From NCBI GenBank assembly GCA_964057225.1, contig OZ059894.1:6975131-7039130 (forward strand): 64,000 bases of DNA, given 5' to 3'. This DNA is from Auanema rhodensis. Lineage: Eukaryota; Nematoda; Chromadorea; Rhabditida; Rhabditidae. The translations under genes were made by a program, and so were the position numbers. Under the pieces are notes generated by a model. It did not search any database and had not been told where the DNA came from. It was given only the letters and a program-made list of their open reading frames with translations. Positions within the stretch are counted from its first letter, which is position 1. Each line of letters opens with the position of its first letter. Shown here in pieces: positions 24,057 through 36,798 of this stretch.

Positions 24057-24280
24057 TAAATCGAGTAATAAAGTTTATCTTGATTTTTGGAATAACAAAC
24101 CCAATGAGTACCTTGACCATCTGAAGAGTCTAAATTTATAATACCAGTTTCTTTTGGTAGTATCTTATCTGGCAAAGTGTCTCTCATGAAGATGCCTCGG
24201 AAATTCTTGATTTCTAATGTGTCTACTAATTCTAAGAGTTCGAAATTTGTTAGCGCAGCAAGGTATTTTGAAAATTTCAT
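24035..24280 (-). pseudogene. Adenovirus-type cysteine protease fragment (Maverick)
   Basis: Reading down from 24280, the frame has FRGIFMRDTLP, a GIINLDSSDGQGTHWVCY segment that carries the catalytic-histidine motif GTHWV, and then YYSIYSE where intact relatives continue with a DSFG-like Asp/Glu motif. The frame stops at 24035, before the catalytic cysteine, so the gene is truncated. In Mavericks this protease matures capsid proteins. Confidence 0.65.
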
Positions 24281-24334
24281 TGATTAATTTTTTTAAAAAA
24301 TGAAATGGACATCTCAACAAAAAATTGATCAAAA

Positions 24335-25227
24335 ATTTATAAAAAATATTGAAGATAAGCACTTTTTAGAGCTTCAAATATTCATTTACTTCTCACTTTT
24401 TTTTCAAAAAAGTATTGTAAATGAGGTGATTCACTGACTTCCGAGAATGAAAATTTGTTTAAAACAGCTGAGATGTCGAAATGGTATCGAAATGGTATTA
24501 TAATCCCTCAACTATACTAGTCTGCGGAACATTGTGAGCTACATGGGCTTGGTAGTGTATGCTAGCTAGTAAATCTTAAAAATAAAAAAAAATTCAATAA
24601 TCAGACAACAGAAGAAGAATAGAGTTTTGCGAAGCCGTATCTATTTCAAACTTCCATAGAAGGCAGCAAAAAAGAAATGGTTCGAGAAGAGGATTGAAGA
24701 CTGTATTCTCTTTTTCTTCAGTTCAAAACAGAGCAAATTCGAACAAAAAAATAAAAGAAATAGATAGCGACTGCATGTGAGAGAGAACTGGTGAAAGCGT
24801 AGATGTGGTCATGTTGCCGAATCATTCATTTCTCTCTCTCTCTCTCTGCTTTCGTTTCAAGCTTTTTCCGTTTCTAAAATGATACCTCGCCGTTGTCTGA
24901 AACCTTAAAAACTTCGAGGAAAGCTCATCGTCATTCGCTTTGCATTCTGTTGTCGTTGAACTTGACAGTGAGCAGATAGACAAACAGATAAAATGGAAAA
25001 CAATGACCAAATATGCGCATGAACAAGCTGCGGAGCAACTGACAAGAAGAAACCCAAGCAATAAGCCAGTTTCAACTATTTAAAGTCTTTTCTTCATTCA
25101 ATTTCCGCTTATTCTCTGTTCGTCTCACACTCGAACTGTCAAATCGTCATGGATAGCAGGGAAAAGCTGTGATATTTGTAAATTCAAGAAAACTAGAAAT
25201 TGAAAATAAAAAACAGAAATACTGTTC
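24335..25227 (-). repeat. Right terminal inverted repeat, 893 bp
   Basis: Mirror of 22664-23556. Equal length and near-perfect identity point to a recent insertion or to gene conversion between the arms. Confidence 0.92.
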
Positions 25228-25658
25228 TATGATCTCATGCTTTTTGAAATATATTTTTTCTCTTCAGCCCATAATTTCCTGGTTTTTCAGTGTAATGCTC
25301 TTCCATTTTAGTAGAATTCTATATATCTTCTATACTAAATCTCAGCTTTCTTTATCAATGTTATTCAAAATTGCATGAATGTTTAAGCATTGTGTTCATA
25401 TAATCTCATTAGATTTGAAAAATGTAATGTATATCCAAATTGCAGCTAATTATATTGCCATTTACTATATGCAAATTGCAGTTTAATAGCTTACATTTGA
25501 TTATTATGAGAGACAAATGATAACATAATTTGATAAGATGTATTATCTCTTTAATCAACTATTATTCCATATATGCATACATGTATATAACTTGAATAAT
25601 CAGCCATAAAATGAGAATTAGAATCTTTAAATCGTAGGTAGTAATAGAGAGCGAGAGT

Positions 25659-25660
<2 letters not shown>

Positions 25661-25700
<40 letters not shown>
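25661..25700. repeat. (GA)20 microsatellite
   Basis: Uninterrupted GA dinucleotide run, flanked by looser GAGA sequence on the left. Confidence 0.95.
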
Positions 25701-25703
<3 letters not shown>

Positions 25704-28700
25704 CGGGAAGATGAGAAGGAATAGTGAGTTGGTCTTAGCATCATGCCTTTCGGCTATTCAGCTTTTACTGATGTCCTTGTATATCTGCGTTAAGGGTGTA
25801 TGTAAGTCTGATTATCAGGGGAATATTTAGATGTTATGAATCAAATAATTCTCATATAACTATTAATTTTGAATATTCAAGCTTTAGATTTTATCATTTT
25901 CTTGCATAGCCTCTAAATCAAGTTGTTCCAAGCTATTTCACATCTGTGGCTTGAAATTCGTTTCTATTCATCCATGCTTATCGCTGCAAGAACCTCCTTC
26001 TACATCTTTTACTTTCCTACATATATATTTTCTTTTTTCGTTCTCAGATTTGTTTATTGTTCCTCTCTTTTCCACTTACTTTCGTCTACATTGTCTTTAC
26101 AAATAGTTTTGAATTTTTCATTAATGTCTCTTCTTGTGAAAACGATTTTAACTGTTTCATACGCCACATTTCTGACTTTCAGTCCACTTCATATACATAT
26201 ATCTTCTCAACCAAATGTTTCATTTGGGCTTTTTTGTCGTCTTGACCATATCGTTTTGTATTGAAAAGATCGACAATCGCATCGTCCGTTCTTCGACCTC
26301 TTCATTCTCAAGAGACAGCATTCTATGTGTTGTTTCAATTATTCTGCTTTATCTCAAGTCGTTTTCGATTTTTCCTTATTCAATATCAGACTTACAAACA
26401 AATTCTTCAAACTTTTCTATATTCACCCATTTCATCAAACACAAAAACATATAGCATATCTATTCGCAATGTTCATCCATATTTGTTGCAACTTGTCTCC
26501 AACTTTCATTGTCATCACACGTCTTTATAGGCTTATATGTTTAGCAAACTTTCTTCAAAAGAACATATAGTGCTGTTTGTAAAAGCAAATAATAGCATAA
26601 TATCATTGAATTACGTTTTCTAAAACAGCAAATTACTGCTTTTTAGTTTTGTCTGAGTTTTTTAAAACTTTTTTTTTTCTCACCAACTTGATTGTTTCCT
26701 ATCACACACTCTTGTTCTCATAATTACCCGTTACGCACTAGTCTGCTATTATACGGACTGGTATACGCATTCTAGATCTTTTGCACTTGTTCTATCAACA
26801 GGTAAGAACATATATGTTGTATAGTCAAGTGAAATATCACGTGACGTCTACGTATATCAATGCTCAACGTTCATTTCTAACGTGAAGATCAGATTGAGCG
26901 GTTGGTTATATGTATTTCAATCAAAACACTTTTTATCATACAACCACTAAACTTACATACATCTCGGTTTTATATTCACAAAACATGTTGTTATTGAAAA
27001 AATTTTATTTTAATTTTCAACATTCCAATTATATCTCTTTTCTCTCTTCTTCTTTCCTTACTATACCCATCGTTTTCTTCCTTTTCGTAGTATCATGTTC
27101 TTACTTATGTCGTTTCAAATTCACTTTATTTTATTTACAAAACGTTTTCTATGGATGTGTTAACCGAAGAAACTTTGTTTATTCTCCTGTTTTTATGTTT
27201 ATTTAGAATTTGTATATACTTTTCGTTTTCTCAATATTCACTACTTAACGTGCTATCATGGCAATCAGGTTACTCTCACTAATCTTGATTTGCAGCTTTT
27301 ATTTACCTTTTGCTTTGAAAAATATAAGAAAAACTAATGAATTTGAAAAAAAAACTTACTGCAAAACAGTTTATAAATCCTTCAGCTACTCTTAAACAGT
27401 TTAATTCTTGAATTTTGACATTGCTTCACATAGCCAAGTGAAAACGAAAGCCGAATGAACGGTCGATGTGATTGTCGAAAAGGCTTTCCTGTAACAAAAA
27501 GCTGTGACAAACATTCTCCTTTTTTCGCCATTTTGCCTCTTTTGTCGTTTCCTAGATGTATATCTTCTTGTTGTGTCACTAATTATCTCACATCATCCAT
27601 ATACATGTACGCAGTGAGAGTCTAAGAGAAGGTCTTTCTTTCAGCTTGTCTTCCATATCTGACATCTGAATCAGATGCCATTTTCCGTATTGCAGTTTCA
27701 CTTTGTTTTCTATTTTCTCTTTCTTTTGCCATAGCTTATATGCTTGCATGCTTTGTTCAGTTATAGTGATCGTTATAGTATTCAGTAGATATTCTTGAAT
27801 CAAAAATGCAATTGTTTTGACAAAAAATTCTTCCTTATTACATACAGAATAGCAGCTTCAGTTGTATCGTATCTTTACTATTTGAAAGTTATTTAAAGTT
27901 TTTTTTCAATTTTTCCAACTATTTACAATCTATTAGCTTCTAAAACTCTTTCTCTCTCTATTTCTCTCTATTTGATCATTTGAATAATCTATTTTGTTCA
28001 CCAGTAAGTAAGCACGTAGCTTATCCTATGAAATCTGGATCAATCCATTTTGCTTTTTCCATTAGGAGTAGATATGTGCACGAACCAGTTTTCATTTTGT
28101 TACTTTTCCTCATGAATTTCGGCACAAAAATCGGATAAAGCCACTCGTCGATCTGTGATTGGTATTTGTAAATGTGGGATCAATCTCACTTTTAAAGTCT
28201 CTCCAAAAATATTTCATGTTCATGCATGTGAGAGACAGAAAGTTCTTTCAGGCTTAACTCCATCATAGATAGTATCTATATCGGAGAGATCTCAGAGATG
28301 GAAGAAGAATTGCCTGAAGGTGAACTGCTTGCTATAACCCCATGTCATACTGCCATTTTGTCGCAGCTTCAGTGGCAGTTGAAACTGTATGCTAAGCGGG
28401 CTGACGTCAACATAATCATTCTTTCGTTTTGATTTTTTCCGTTTTCCTTATACGAATCAGCAAACCGGCTTTCTGTGTCAAGCTGTTCTCGTTGTTCGTG
28501 CTGTTATATTGCTCTGTTTTTCCAGTCTATCCTCAAGATTATTGGAGGCCACTTCATTTTTTCCATTAAAGGTTTATATATGACCTTCGGCAGACTTTTT
28601 CCCATATAATTATAAAATATGACAAGTTGTCGTTTTTCCTACTCACTCAACTGCTACAACTAAATAAAAAAAGTGAGAGCCTCACACTGTTTCCGAAATC

Positions 28701-31677
28701 TGAATCATGTTTCCTACTCAATCATATGTTTTTAAGACAGATACTGCCTTGACAGGCGGTATATTTTTCCTATAAGAGACCCTGACCACAATATTCGTTC
28801 TGGCTATGTCTAGCCATGTTACTATCCCCGAGGCCATCTACTGAGGAGGAAGCCGACAGAAAGATCTTCTAATACAGCTTTTCGCCTTTCTCATATCGCT
28901 TTTCCATATCCAGTTTTAAATGGCTAAGGTTCAATCTTTAGTTTAAACCACTTTTAAATTCAAAAATAACAATAAACATGTGTATTTTGAGATTGAAAAG
29001 GTTATTATACACATGACTCAGCCTTCACAGCATTTTTTGGAACACTTAGTCATTGAGTTCAGTGCTTGAAACAACCATTCTGTCCTTCTACTGTCTATCA
29101 AATGAACTTGAAAACCGCCGATTTGTCCTCATTCAAAATCATAAATGAATTCATTCTCACGTCTTTACGTGAGAATCTTCACGTGTATATGTCTGACCTT
29201 CAATTGGATCTCCTATATGCCACTTCATAATGTGCTTAAAACTGTTTATATACATTTTATTATTTGCTTTATATGGTAATTTGAGTATAATATACCCTAG
29301 AGCAAGAATTTTGGCATCTGCTTAAGAACGAAGTAGCGAAATGAGGATGAGGATCATTTGAAAGGATATGAGGACACAGCGATGTTCCATCTTCTTCTTT
29401 TATGGATACATAAGATCATATCGACTAGCTAGTAAACGCAAAGACTCCTCCGTCATTGCGAGATAAGCTTCTCAACCTCTTCATCTGTTCCTTATTCTTC
29501 TTTTCGTCGTTTTTGAATTGTGTTGATAATCGTCGTCAAAGAAATTGAGAAGAAAAAGATCTTTTTTTTTCATTTCGAATAGTATTTGTTTGAACGTTTT
29601 CCCTTCATTTTGAACAACGGGATTCTGAATGTGTTGCTTGAACTACATATTCAATGATCATTCTTTTGGCATCAAAAATATAGACATATAACCATATTTA
29701 TCCATGAATACATTGACATATTATTGTATTTTCTGTATCAATATCGTCATTTCGATCCTCTTTTTTACTTTGTTCTTCTTCTTTTTTTTTCTTTCGGCTA
29801 TTTGCCTTTCTGTCTGCCTGTCCATGCACTTTAACTAGAAAATGGACGATAAACAAGTGATGCTAGAGTCAAGACACCTAGTTATAACTTGTCAATCTGA
29901 TGATTGCAATGGCAGATTTTCTGGTTACATGCTTGCTAGCTAGTATCTCTTCCATATACTCAGCTGTTATACCAGCTTTTTATTCTATTCTCTCTTTTAT
30001 CAACCTGATTCATTCATTATTTAGCAGTGGAGGAAGACTCTTTGTAGGATAGATAGACGGCTAAACGCTTAAGTAAAGAAGACACAGAAAATAATAGAAA
30101 GATAGAGATGAGGAGGGAGAAAGATGAATTAAGAGAGAGATAAAGAACGAGGAAGAGAAGGTTAGCTGACGTGGTTAGAACCAGATTCTGCTTCATATGA
30201 CACATGACTGAAGCCCGTCCTGGCCTGACACTAGCATAACTACTACATAGCATCACAGCAAGGGAGTGGATGAAAGAAAGAAAAAGAGACGAGTGATAGG
30301 TTCCTGTGCAGTTCCTGTGAAATACACAGAGACTGACAATGCGAGGGAAAGAGAGATGCCTATGAATAGTAATAATGAGAGGTAGTTGTGAGAGGGATAG
30401 ACAGTTAGAGAAGGAGACAGATAGCGACTATGAGGTATACTAGACAGATAACAATCTCATATCCAGATTTTATGCGATTCTAGATTATTATGCAATACCT
30501 ATTATAACATAGTTAAATGTGAAATACAACTATCTCTCAACTTATTGCCAGAACATCTGCATAGATTAGGTAAAAGATAACCACTATGCTACGCTATTCT
30601 CTCTCTCTATATATACATTACATGTCAAAATAATGTTAAATATGAAAGAAATTGCTAAATTGCTTATGTGAAAACTTGTCCATGTACAAGGTTCATCATA
30701 TTTTCCAGAAATATGCATTATCTCATCAATTTCTATTTGCCTCTTATCATCTTTCAATCCGTTTCTGTATTTCTCGATATCTCTCTAAATCATATTCCAT
30801 ATAAGCCATTGCCCCCATCACTGCCAACTTACGATCTTTTTCTCTCCTTGGTTCTCTGAAATTCTCTCTCTTTATCATCATCTCACTTTCTTTTCTTTTA
30901 AGTCTTTCTTCTCCTTCTTCTCTTTACTTCTCCTTTTCTTATACCCCTCCCCCCACCATCTACCTCAAGGATATTGAAGAGGTGAAAAAGAGAGAATGAT
31001 TTCACTAATAGATAATATCATTAAATGTGAATGTTGATAGACACAGAGGGCTAAGCGAGCTGACATTGAAAATTCGAGTTAAGGCTTGAAAGATGATAAT
31101 CGTTAACAACATCATACTATCTCGGATTCTCTTCTCCTTCAGAATATCTAATGTCGATCATTTTAAACAATCGTCTTGTACTTTCATATTGTTTTTATTC
31201 TCTTGTCAAACTTTCTTCAAGTACGTTATTGACTATGAGAATGTTCCAGTGCGTCTTTAGCATTGAATCACAATCCTTGTCTTCTAATAAGTAAACTAAA
31301 GACTTTAACCTTTTTTAATGATTATGAGCATCTTCTTCATCTAATTAACTTATTAAGATGATATGTGAAACCGTAAGTTCTGCCATTCATATCATTATTG
31401 AATAAACTTTTTCTTTTCTATTCGTTTTGCTTCCTTTCCTATTAGATATAAGCCAGTTTATTGAAGAAAAAGAAATCAATCGAGTTCACCGTTGACGATG
31501 TGATTCTTCTTTGTATATGCCTTTTCATCCTGTTAACATATCTGGCTTTTGAATGTTAAAAATTCTGTCTTTATGTGTTTTTAGTTGCAAATTGTTTAGT
31601 GATTGTTAAGGATTTTTTCATTTTCTAGGCCAAATCCTTGTAACTATAACTAACTTCTATGTTCCTACTCTCTCTCG

Positions 31678-31680
<3 letters not shown>

Positions 31681-31728
<48 letters not shown>
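31681..31728. repeat. (TC)24 microsatellite
   Basis: Uninterrupted TC run inside a wider CT-rich region (about 31665-31765). Confidence 0.95.
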
Positions 31729-31730
<2 letters not shown>

Positions 31731-33753
31731 AATTTTCTTTTTTCTCTCTAACGTAACTCTCTCTTTTCTTATTTCATATTTGTATGTATTATATATTTTA
31801 TTATTTTTATAATCATAAATTTATAATTCGAATTGATTCTGCCAAGCCAGTTGGTTGAACCTGATCATGATGGCTGAATAAAAAACAGAAATTTGAACAA
31901 TAAAAACAAAAAATCGTAATATGAAATTAAAAACTTTCCGTTTAGATACTTGGTCTTCAGACTCTCAAGATCTGCCCTCGACATTTTTTGATTTTCGATT
32001 GTTTTGTTTCCAATATTGGAAAGTCTACTCTCTTTAGAAATAATTATTTGGACTTTGGCCATTTAGATTATCAAGTTTTTGGTTTTTTCGCTTAAAGTTA
32101 TCTTATATATAGTTGGTCTTGATAAAGCTTAGACGCATTTTATTACTTTTCTCTTCTATTAGGTAATATCAAATAAAGCAGCATATTTGCTTTTTAAATT
32201 TCTTTTCTTTCAAATCTAAGCCACATTACTTTTGTTTATAAAAATTCAGAAAATCAAAGTTTGGGAAAATATTTGGAGTCATTATATGAAGAGATAGTGC
32301 CAGTTTTCTTCTATTTTTGTAGAAACATTGAACATTTTCTAGCACTTTGCCTTTTAAATTCTATATTTTTTCATCTATTTTTGATATTTTCTTTGAATTT
32401 CTGTAATTGACCTTAGGTACAATTTGCATAATGCTACGTGAAAATGTCTAAAATGATCGGTTGAAGTACGACCATTCTCGTAGTATAAAGACACAGTTAT
32501 TCTTCTCTGTAACCTTCTTTACTTCCCTGTTTTCTCTCTTTTCTTTTTTTCTCTTCTCTCTCTTCCTCTCTCTTCTCTTCTCGATTCCACTCGTTATACA
32601 CTATCTGCTTACCTGTTTTAGTCTTTACCAAACCTAGTATTTCTAGAGATTTTCGTAATACTAGTAGTAGTCGCAAGTTGATGCATAGGAAAACCTCATA
32701 GGATTTTCATCGACGTATTTCAGAATAAATGAAGTCTATTGGAGACCTTCCGTTTATTATATATTTGTTTATAATCAACATAGTAAACCAGTCCCAGTTA
32801 TATTGCTGTCGATTAGCTTTTCGTCATTGCCATTCTCTTTTTCCCTTTTCTCTCTTATATCCTTCAATCTTATTCCCTTTCAATATAACCTCGTCTCTTC
32901 TTTTAAAATTCCATTTTCTTAAGTCTTCTACTTTCTTTTCCATCACTATCCTCTAATATTTGTTTTTCTTGCTAAGGACTCGCGGAATCTGAACATCATG
33001 TATGGATATGATGAAGCTTTAGACATCTTCTGATCAGATATAGCAGTGTATAGAGTTTGCTCTTAAATTTGCAGGTGTTGTATCCTCCGATGATTGGTAG
33101 TCTCGAAGCTTTTCTTTTCTTTTTTTCCCTTTAAGATACATCTTCTCTCCCGGTCTGTCCTCACCCTTTCAATAAGGAAAGACAGAAGTTCAAGGATTGC
33201 CAGACCTTTTTTATAAACTTCGCTTTTCTTTTTCCTATGTTGTCTCTCTATTTCTACCGCTCTCTCTCTTTGTCTCTTTCTCTCTTTATATATTTGGCAT
33301 ATTTTTATTTTTCTCTTCTTGTCCTTGTATAATCAGTTTGGCACTTGTGACACTACTGTTACGAATTATTTCTTTTGTGGCGCTTAACAAACAGTCAAAA
33401 CATTTTTCCCAAAAAATATGCAAAAAAAAGTGATTAGAAAGAAAATCAATGGGAGCCAGATGTAGTAGAAACCCTAACCGAAATTCTGTCGTTTTCGATG
33501 AACTGCCTCGACCGATCATCTTGGTCTCAGCAAACTATTCAATTCGTTTCCATTGCTTTTATATCATTTTTATAAAGATTTCGTTGCAGTTTATTTGATT
33601 TTGCGCTCGAACCGTTTCTTTCTACCTTATTCAGTTAGCAACTCTTCATGCATCACCGATGATTCCGTGCCCCGGAGGTTAAATTAGCTAATGAAGAGAG
33701 AAGCTTCTTCCTCTGTCTCTCTTTCTCGCTAAATTTACCTAACGATCTGTTAA

Positions 33754-33784
<31 letters not shown>

Positions 33785-36407
33785 TTCTCTTTCGGTTCAT
33801 ACCCCCTGTTGTTCACTCTCTTCTCACATACTGTCTCTCTTCATTTCATACTATATACTTTTATCTCTCTATGCTACATTCTCTGTTTATCTGACCAACA
33901 TTGTTCTGCCATTGTGCCGGAAAACAGGAAATGTCTTCCGGTCCGGCAAGCCGTCTCTACACGTCCTGCCTGAAATTAGATCTATCCAATTGAAAACTGC
34001 GTAGAAAGTCATATGTTTGCTTATAGTAGAATCGAACACTGTCTTTTCGTAGATTTCTTAAGAATTGAGAAAGAAGAGATGCCCTAGTGTCAGCTATACA
34101 AATTCAAGCAAACGAGAAAAAGTCTCCGACTTCAAGCTTATAAGGAAATTTGGTGTGCTTCCCTATCTCTGAATCTCTTCATTGTGTGAACATTCTGTCA
34201 GCTTTTCTTCTTGGTATCGACTCTCCTTCTTATACGTATTGTGAAGGTGTCGTTGTCATCATCATTGTCATTCTTCTGCACTCGAAAAACTCTTTGCCTT
34301 TCGCAGCTTCAATCTTGAAGCTCGTTCTGCACCCATGGTTCTCTGACTCATTCATACATATCTCTCACTTTTTTCCATTTTCGTTTACAACTCAACTCAA
34401 TTTATTTTTTAATCATTTTCTCATTTCTTAACATTATTTATAACGAAAACCTTTGCTCTTTCAGCTGTTATTAACAGCAAAATATGACCGAAAAAATTTT
34501 ATTTTTCTTCAAATATGTTTGTGTTTTTCCATTTTAAACTTTTTTTTATTTGATTTGTAAGTACAATTTTTCTTCTTTTTTTTACGCATATTTCTTGAAA
34601 ACTATCGAAAACGCAACAACTGAAGATCCAATGTTTTTTTGGTTTTGACTATATTGTTAATCCCTGTTTTATTTTTTTCAAACTTTACCAGAAGCTTTTA
34701 CATAGTTTCCAACATCAGTAGTTGAAAACGTTTTTTATCTTTGGCTCTACACAACATTTATTTCAGCCTTTCTTATCTCTACAATAGCTCTATTAAAATG
34801 AAATGTTTCAAGCAATTTCTTGAATATTCACGATTTTCCTTAAAAAAAAGAATTGTATTACATAAACGATTTGATGACGACCTTTTTAAGTTGAAAATCC
34901 AGATTGAAAGCTAATGAATTAGCTGTGTGGTGTAATGATATCGCATCTTGTCAGCTTCACATACATCGCTACACACAACAGCGTTTTCAGACTATTTTTG
35001 ACGTTTTTCTCAAAAAAAAAGAAGAAAAGAATTATTCGAATATAGTGATTGCGATTCGTATACATGTGGATTGATTTTCATTTATTTCATTCATATGTTG
35101 TATTTTCAATTACTTTCAAGCTCGTGTTACTATTGTCAATGGATGTGTTACTTAGGAAAACAACGTCAATTCATCAGTATGAAATTCATCAGTTTGAAGC
35201 TGATGTTGTTGACTCGAGTATTCTCTATACACAACTTCTTACATTCCCCTATCTTCTCTATTTCTTTCCTTGTTTTGGAAGAAAATCGTTTTTTTTTCTA
35301 TCGCCGTATCTAAGCAATAGTTTTTCTACAATCCAATGAGTTTCTGTTTTGAAATCGAAATAGAAACTAATATTTCAGATTTGCTTTTATATGTTTCACT
35401 TCCACCTATATCGTATTTTCAAACGAAAATCTTTTTTTTTTTAAAACAAGTCTTTGTGATATTTATATGTTTTATGATGGTAAATCTGACACTTTTTCAT
35501 ATAAATCTTTTTGAATATTTCATTCATGTCCTCTTTCATGTCTCTCTCTTTCATGTCTCTCTCTCTCTCTCCTTCTATAAGCCTTCTACCACTTCTGTTA
35601 CTATTTCGTACTTGTGTGTCACTTTGTTTAGCCGAGTTGAATAATTCTGATGGCAACAAGCCTTTGTCAAGCCACTGACCACGTTTACCATTCAAAAGCT
35701 TTATGCCTAGTGTAAATGGGGACAACTGATGTGGTACCACTTCAGTACATGTGTCACATCTCCCATGTAGTAAGCTGAGATTCAAAGCTTGATCTATATA
35801 ATTTAATATCCAGTCCATTTATTTGAACCAGATCAAACATACTCCGAGCATTGACATACTGCTCTCTGAGTAATAATGTCCAAGCTATTTACAACTTCAT
35901 ATTTGCAATATTCAAGAACTCATCCGAATAGCTTTCAACATATATTCCGGTTTCTTCTTCGAGTTGTTTCTTCTTAGTCAGAAGCGCTTCCTGTTTGCAT
36001 CATCATCGTAGACGACGTAGCCGTGTTGGACCACGTCGTTGATGATGATGCTATAGTTGATTCTGTATTGATGTCGTTCTTCATTTTTCTTTTTTTCCTT
36101 TCATGTCCAATCGTCTTTTGAATGAATGTCTTCAATGGCTTGTAAACATATGACTTCATATGTTTCCTTACTTTGATAGTTTTGTTTCCGTGAACCAGCT
36201 ATACTAAACTCATGTTAAATTTCATTAATCTTCACATTCCATCTGTTCATTTCATCATCATACAGTTGCATCTTTCTCCTCATATTTCATTGAATACTTT
36301 TAGTAACACGTATGCTGTTGCTTGAGTATCTATCAGACAATTTATTTTCTTCTATTTTTTTGAACAATTGCTTCAATTATATCTCATATTACCACACTAA
36401 AATTACA

Positions 36408-36766
36408 ATGCTCTTCTTCTTAGTTGTTTTACTCATTACTCATTTTATTTATGTTTTTTTTTCAGCTGAACAACTTATGTTACCCGCACATGACGTCACA
36501 TGTATCTACATCTAATATTTTTATTTTTTTGTTCACCTCTTCTAGTATTCTCAAATCCGTCACCTCAAGGTATGTTCCTTTTACGGAAACTGCAACTTTT
36601 CAAATCAAATACGGTGTATATGATTTACGTATAATCTATATATATATATAGGAAAACATTGAAAAAACCAATTCAAATTCTCGTCTTATCTGCCTAAAGT
36701 AGTCTAAAGCTTTTTTTAGCAAATCAAATCCAACATTAAGCTGAAACTAACCAGGTTTTGTATCAG

Positions 36767-36798
<32 letters not shown>

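Larger units (their letters stand above)
22661..25228. mobile_element. Deleted Maverick/Polinton-type DNA transposon
   Basis: Two inverted copies of 893 bp (22664-23556 and 24335-25227) enclose 778 bp. Candidate 6-bp target duplications ATGATC lie at 22655-22660 and 25229-25234; six bp is the Maverick/Polinton length. The left tip has two extra bases (ACTGAACAG against AGAACAG). The interior keeps the end of an adenovirus-type cysteine protease frame on the minus strand and an ISXO2-like zinc-ribbon fragment on the plus strand. A full element would be 15 kb or more with polymerase, integrase and capsid genes. None of those is here, so this copy cannot move by itself. The class call rests on TIR length, duplication size and the protease; a foldback element that captured a Maverick piece is the alternative. 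Confidence 0.72.
25235..36407. other. Gene-poor region, pyrimidine-rich on the + strand from about 25.9 kb
   Basis: About 11 kb with no gene I can support. From about 25,900 the + strand is strongly T/C-rich, with many ATG-to-stop frames full of Phe, Ser and Leu that are composition artefacts. The (GA)n and (TC)n runs are listed separately; another CT-rich run is at 33753-33800. It may be upstream or intronic DNA of the membrane protein gene that starts at 36408. Confidence 0.45.

Noticed and set aside
28298-28320. Short ATG frame MEEELPE with a donor and a following acceptor
   Set aside because: The next segment stops after a few codons in the required phase.
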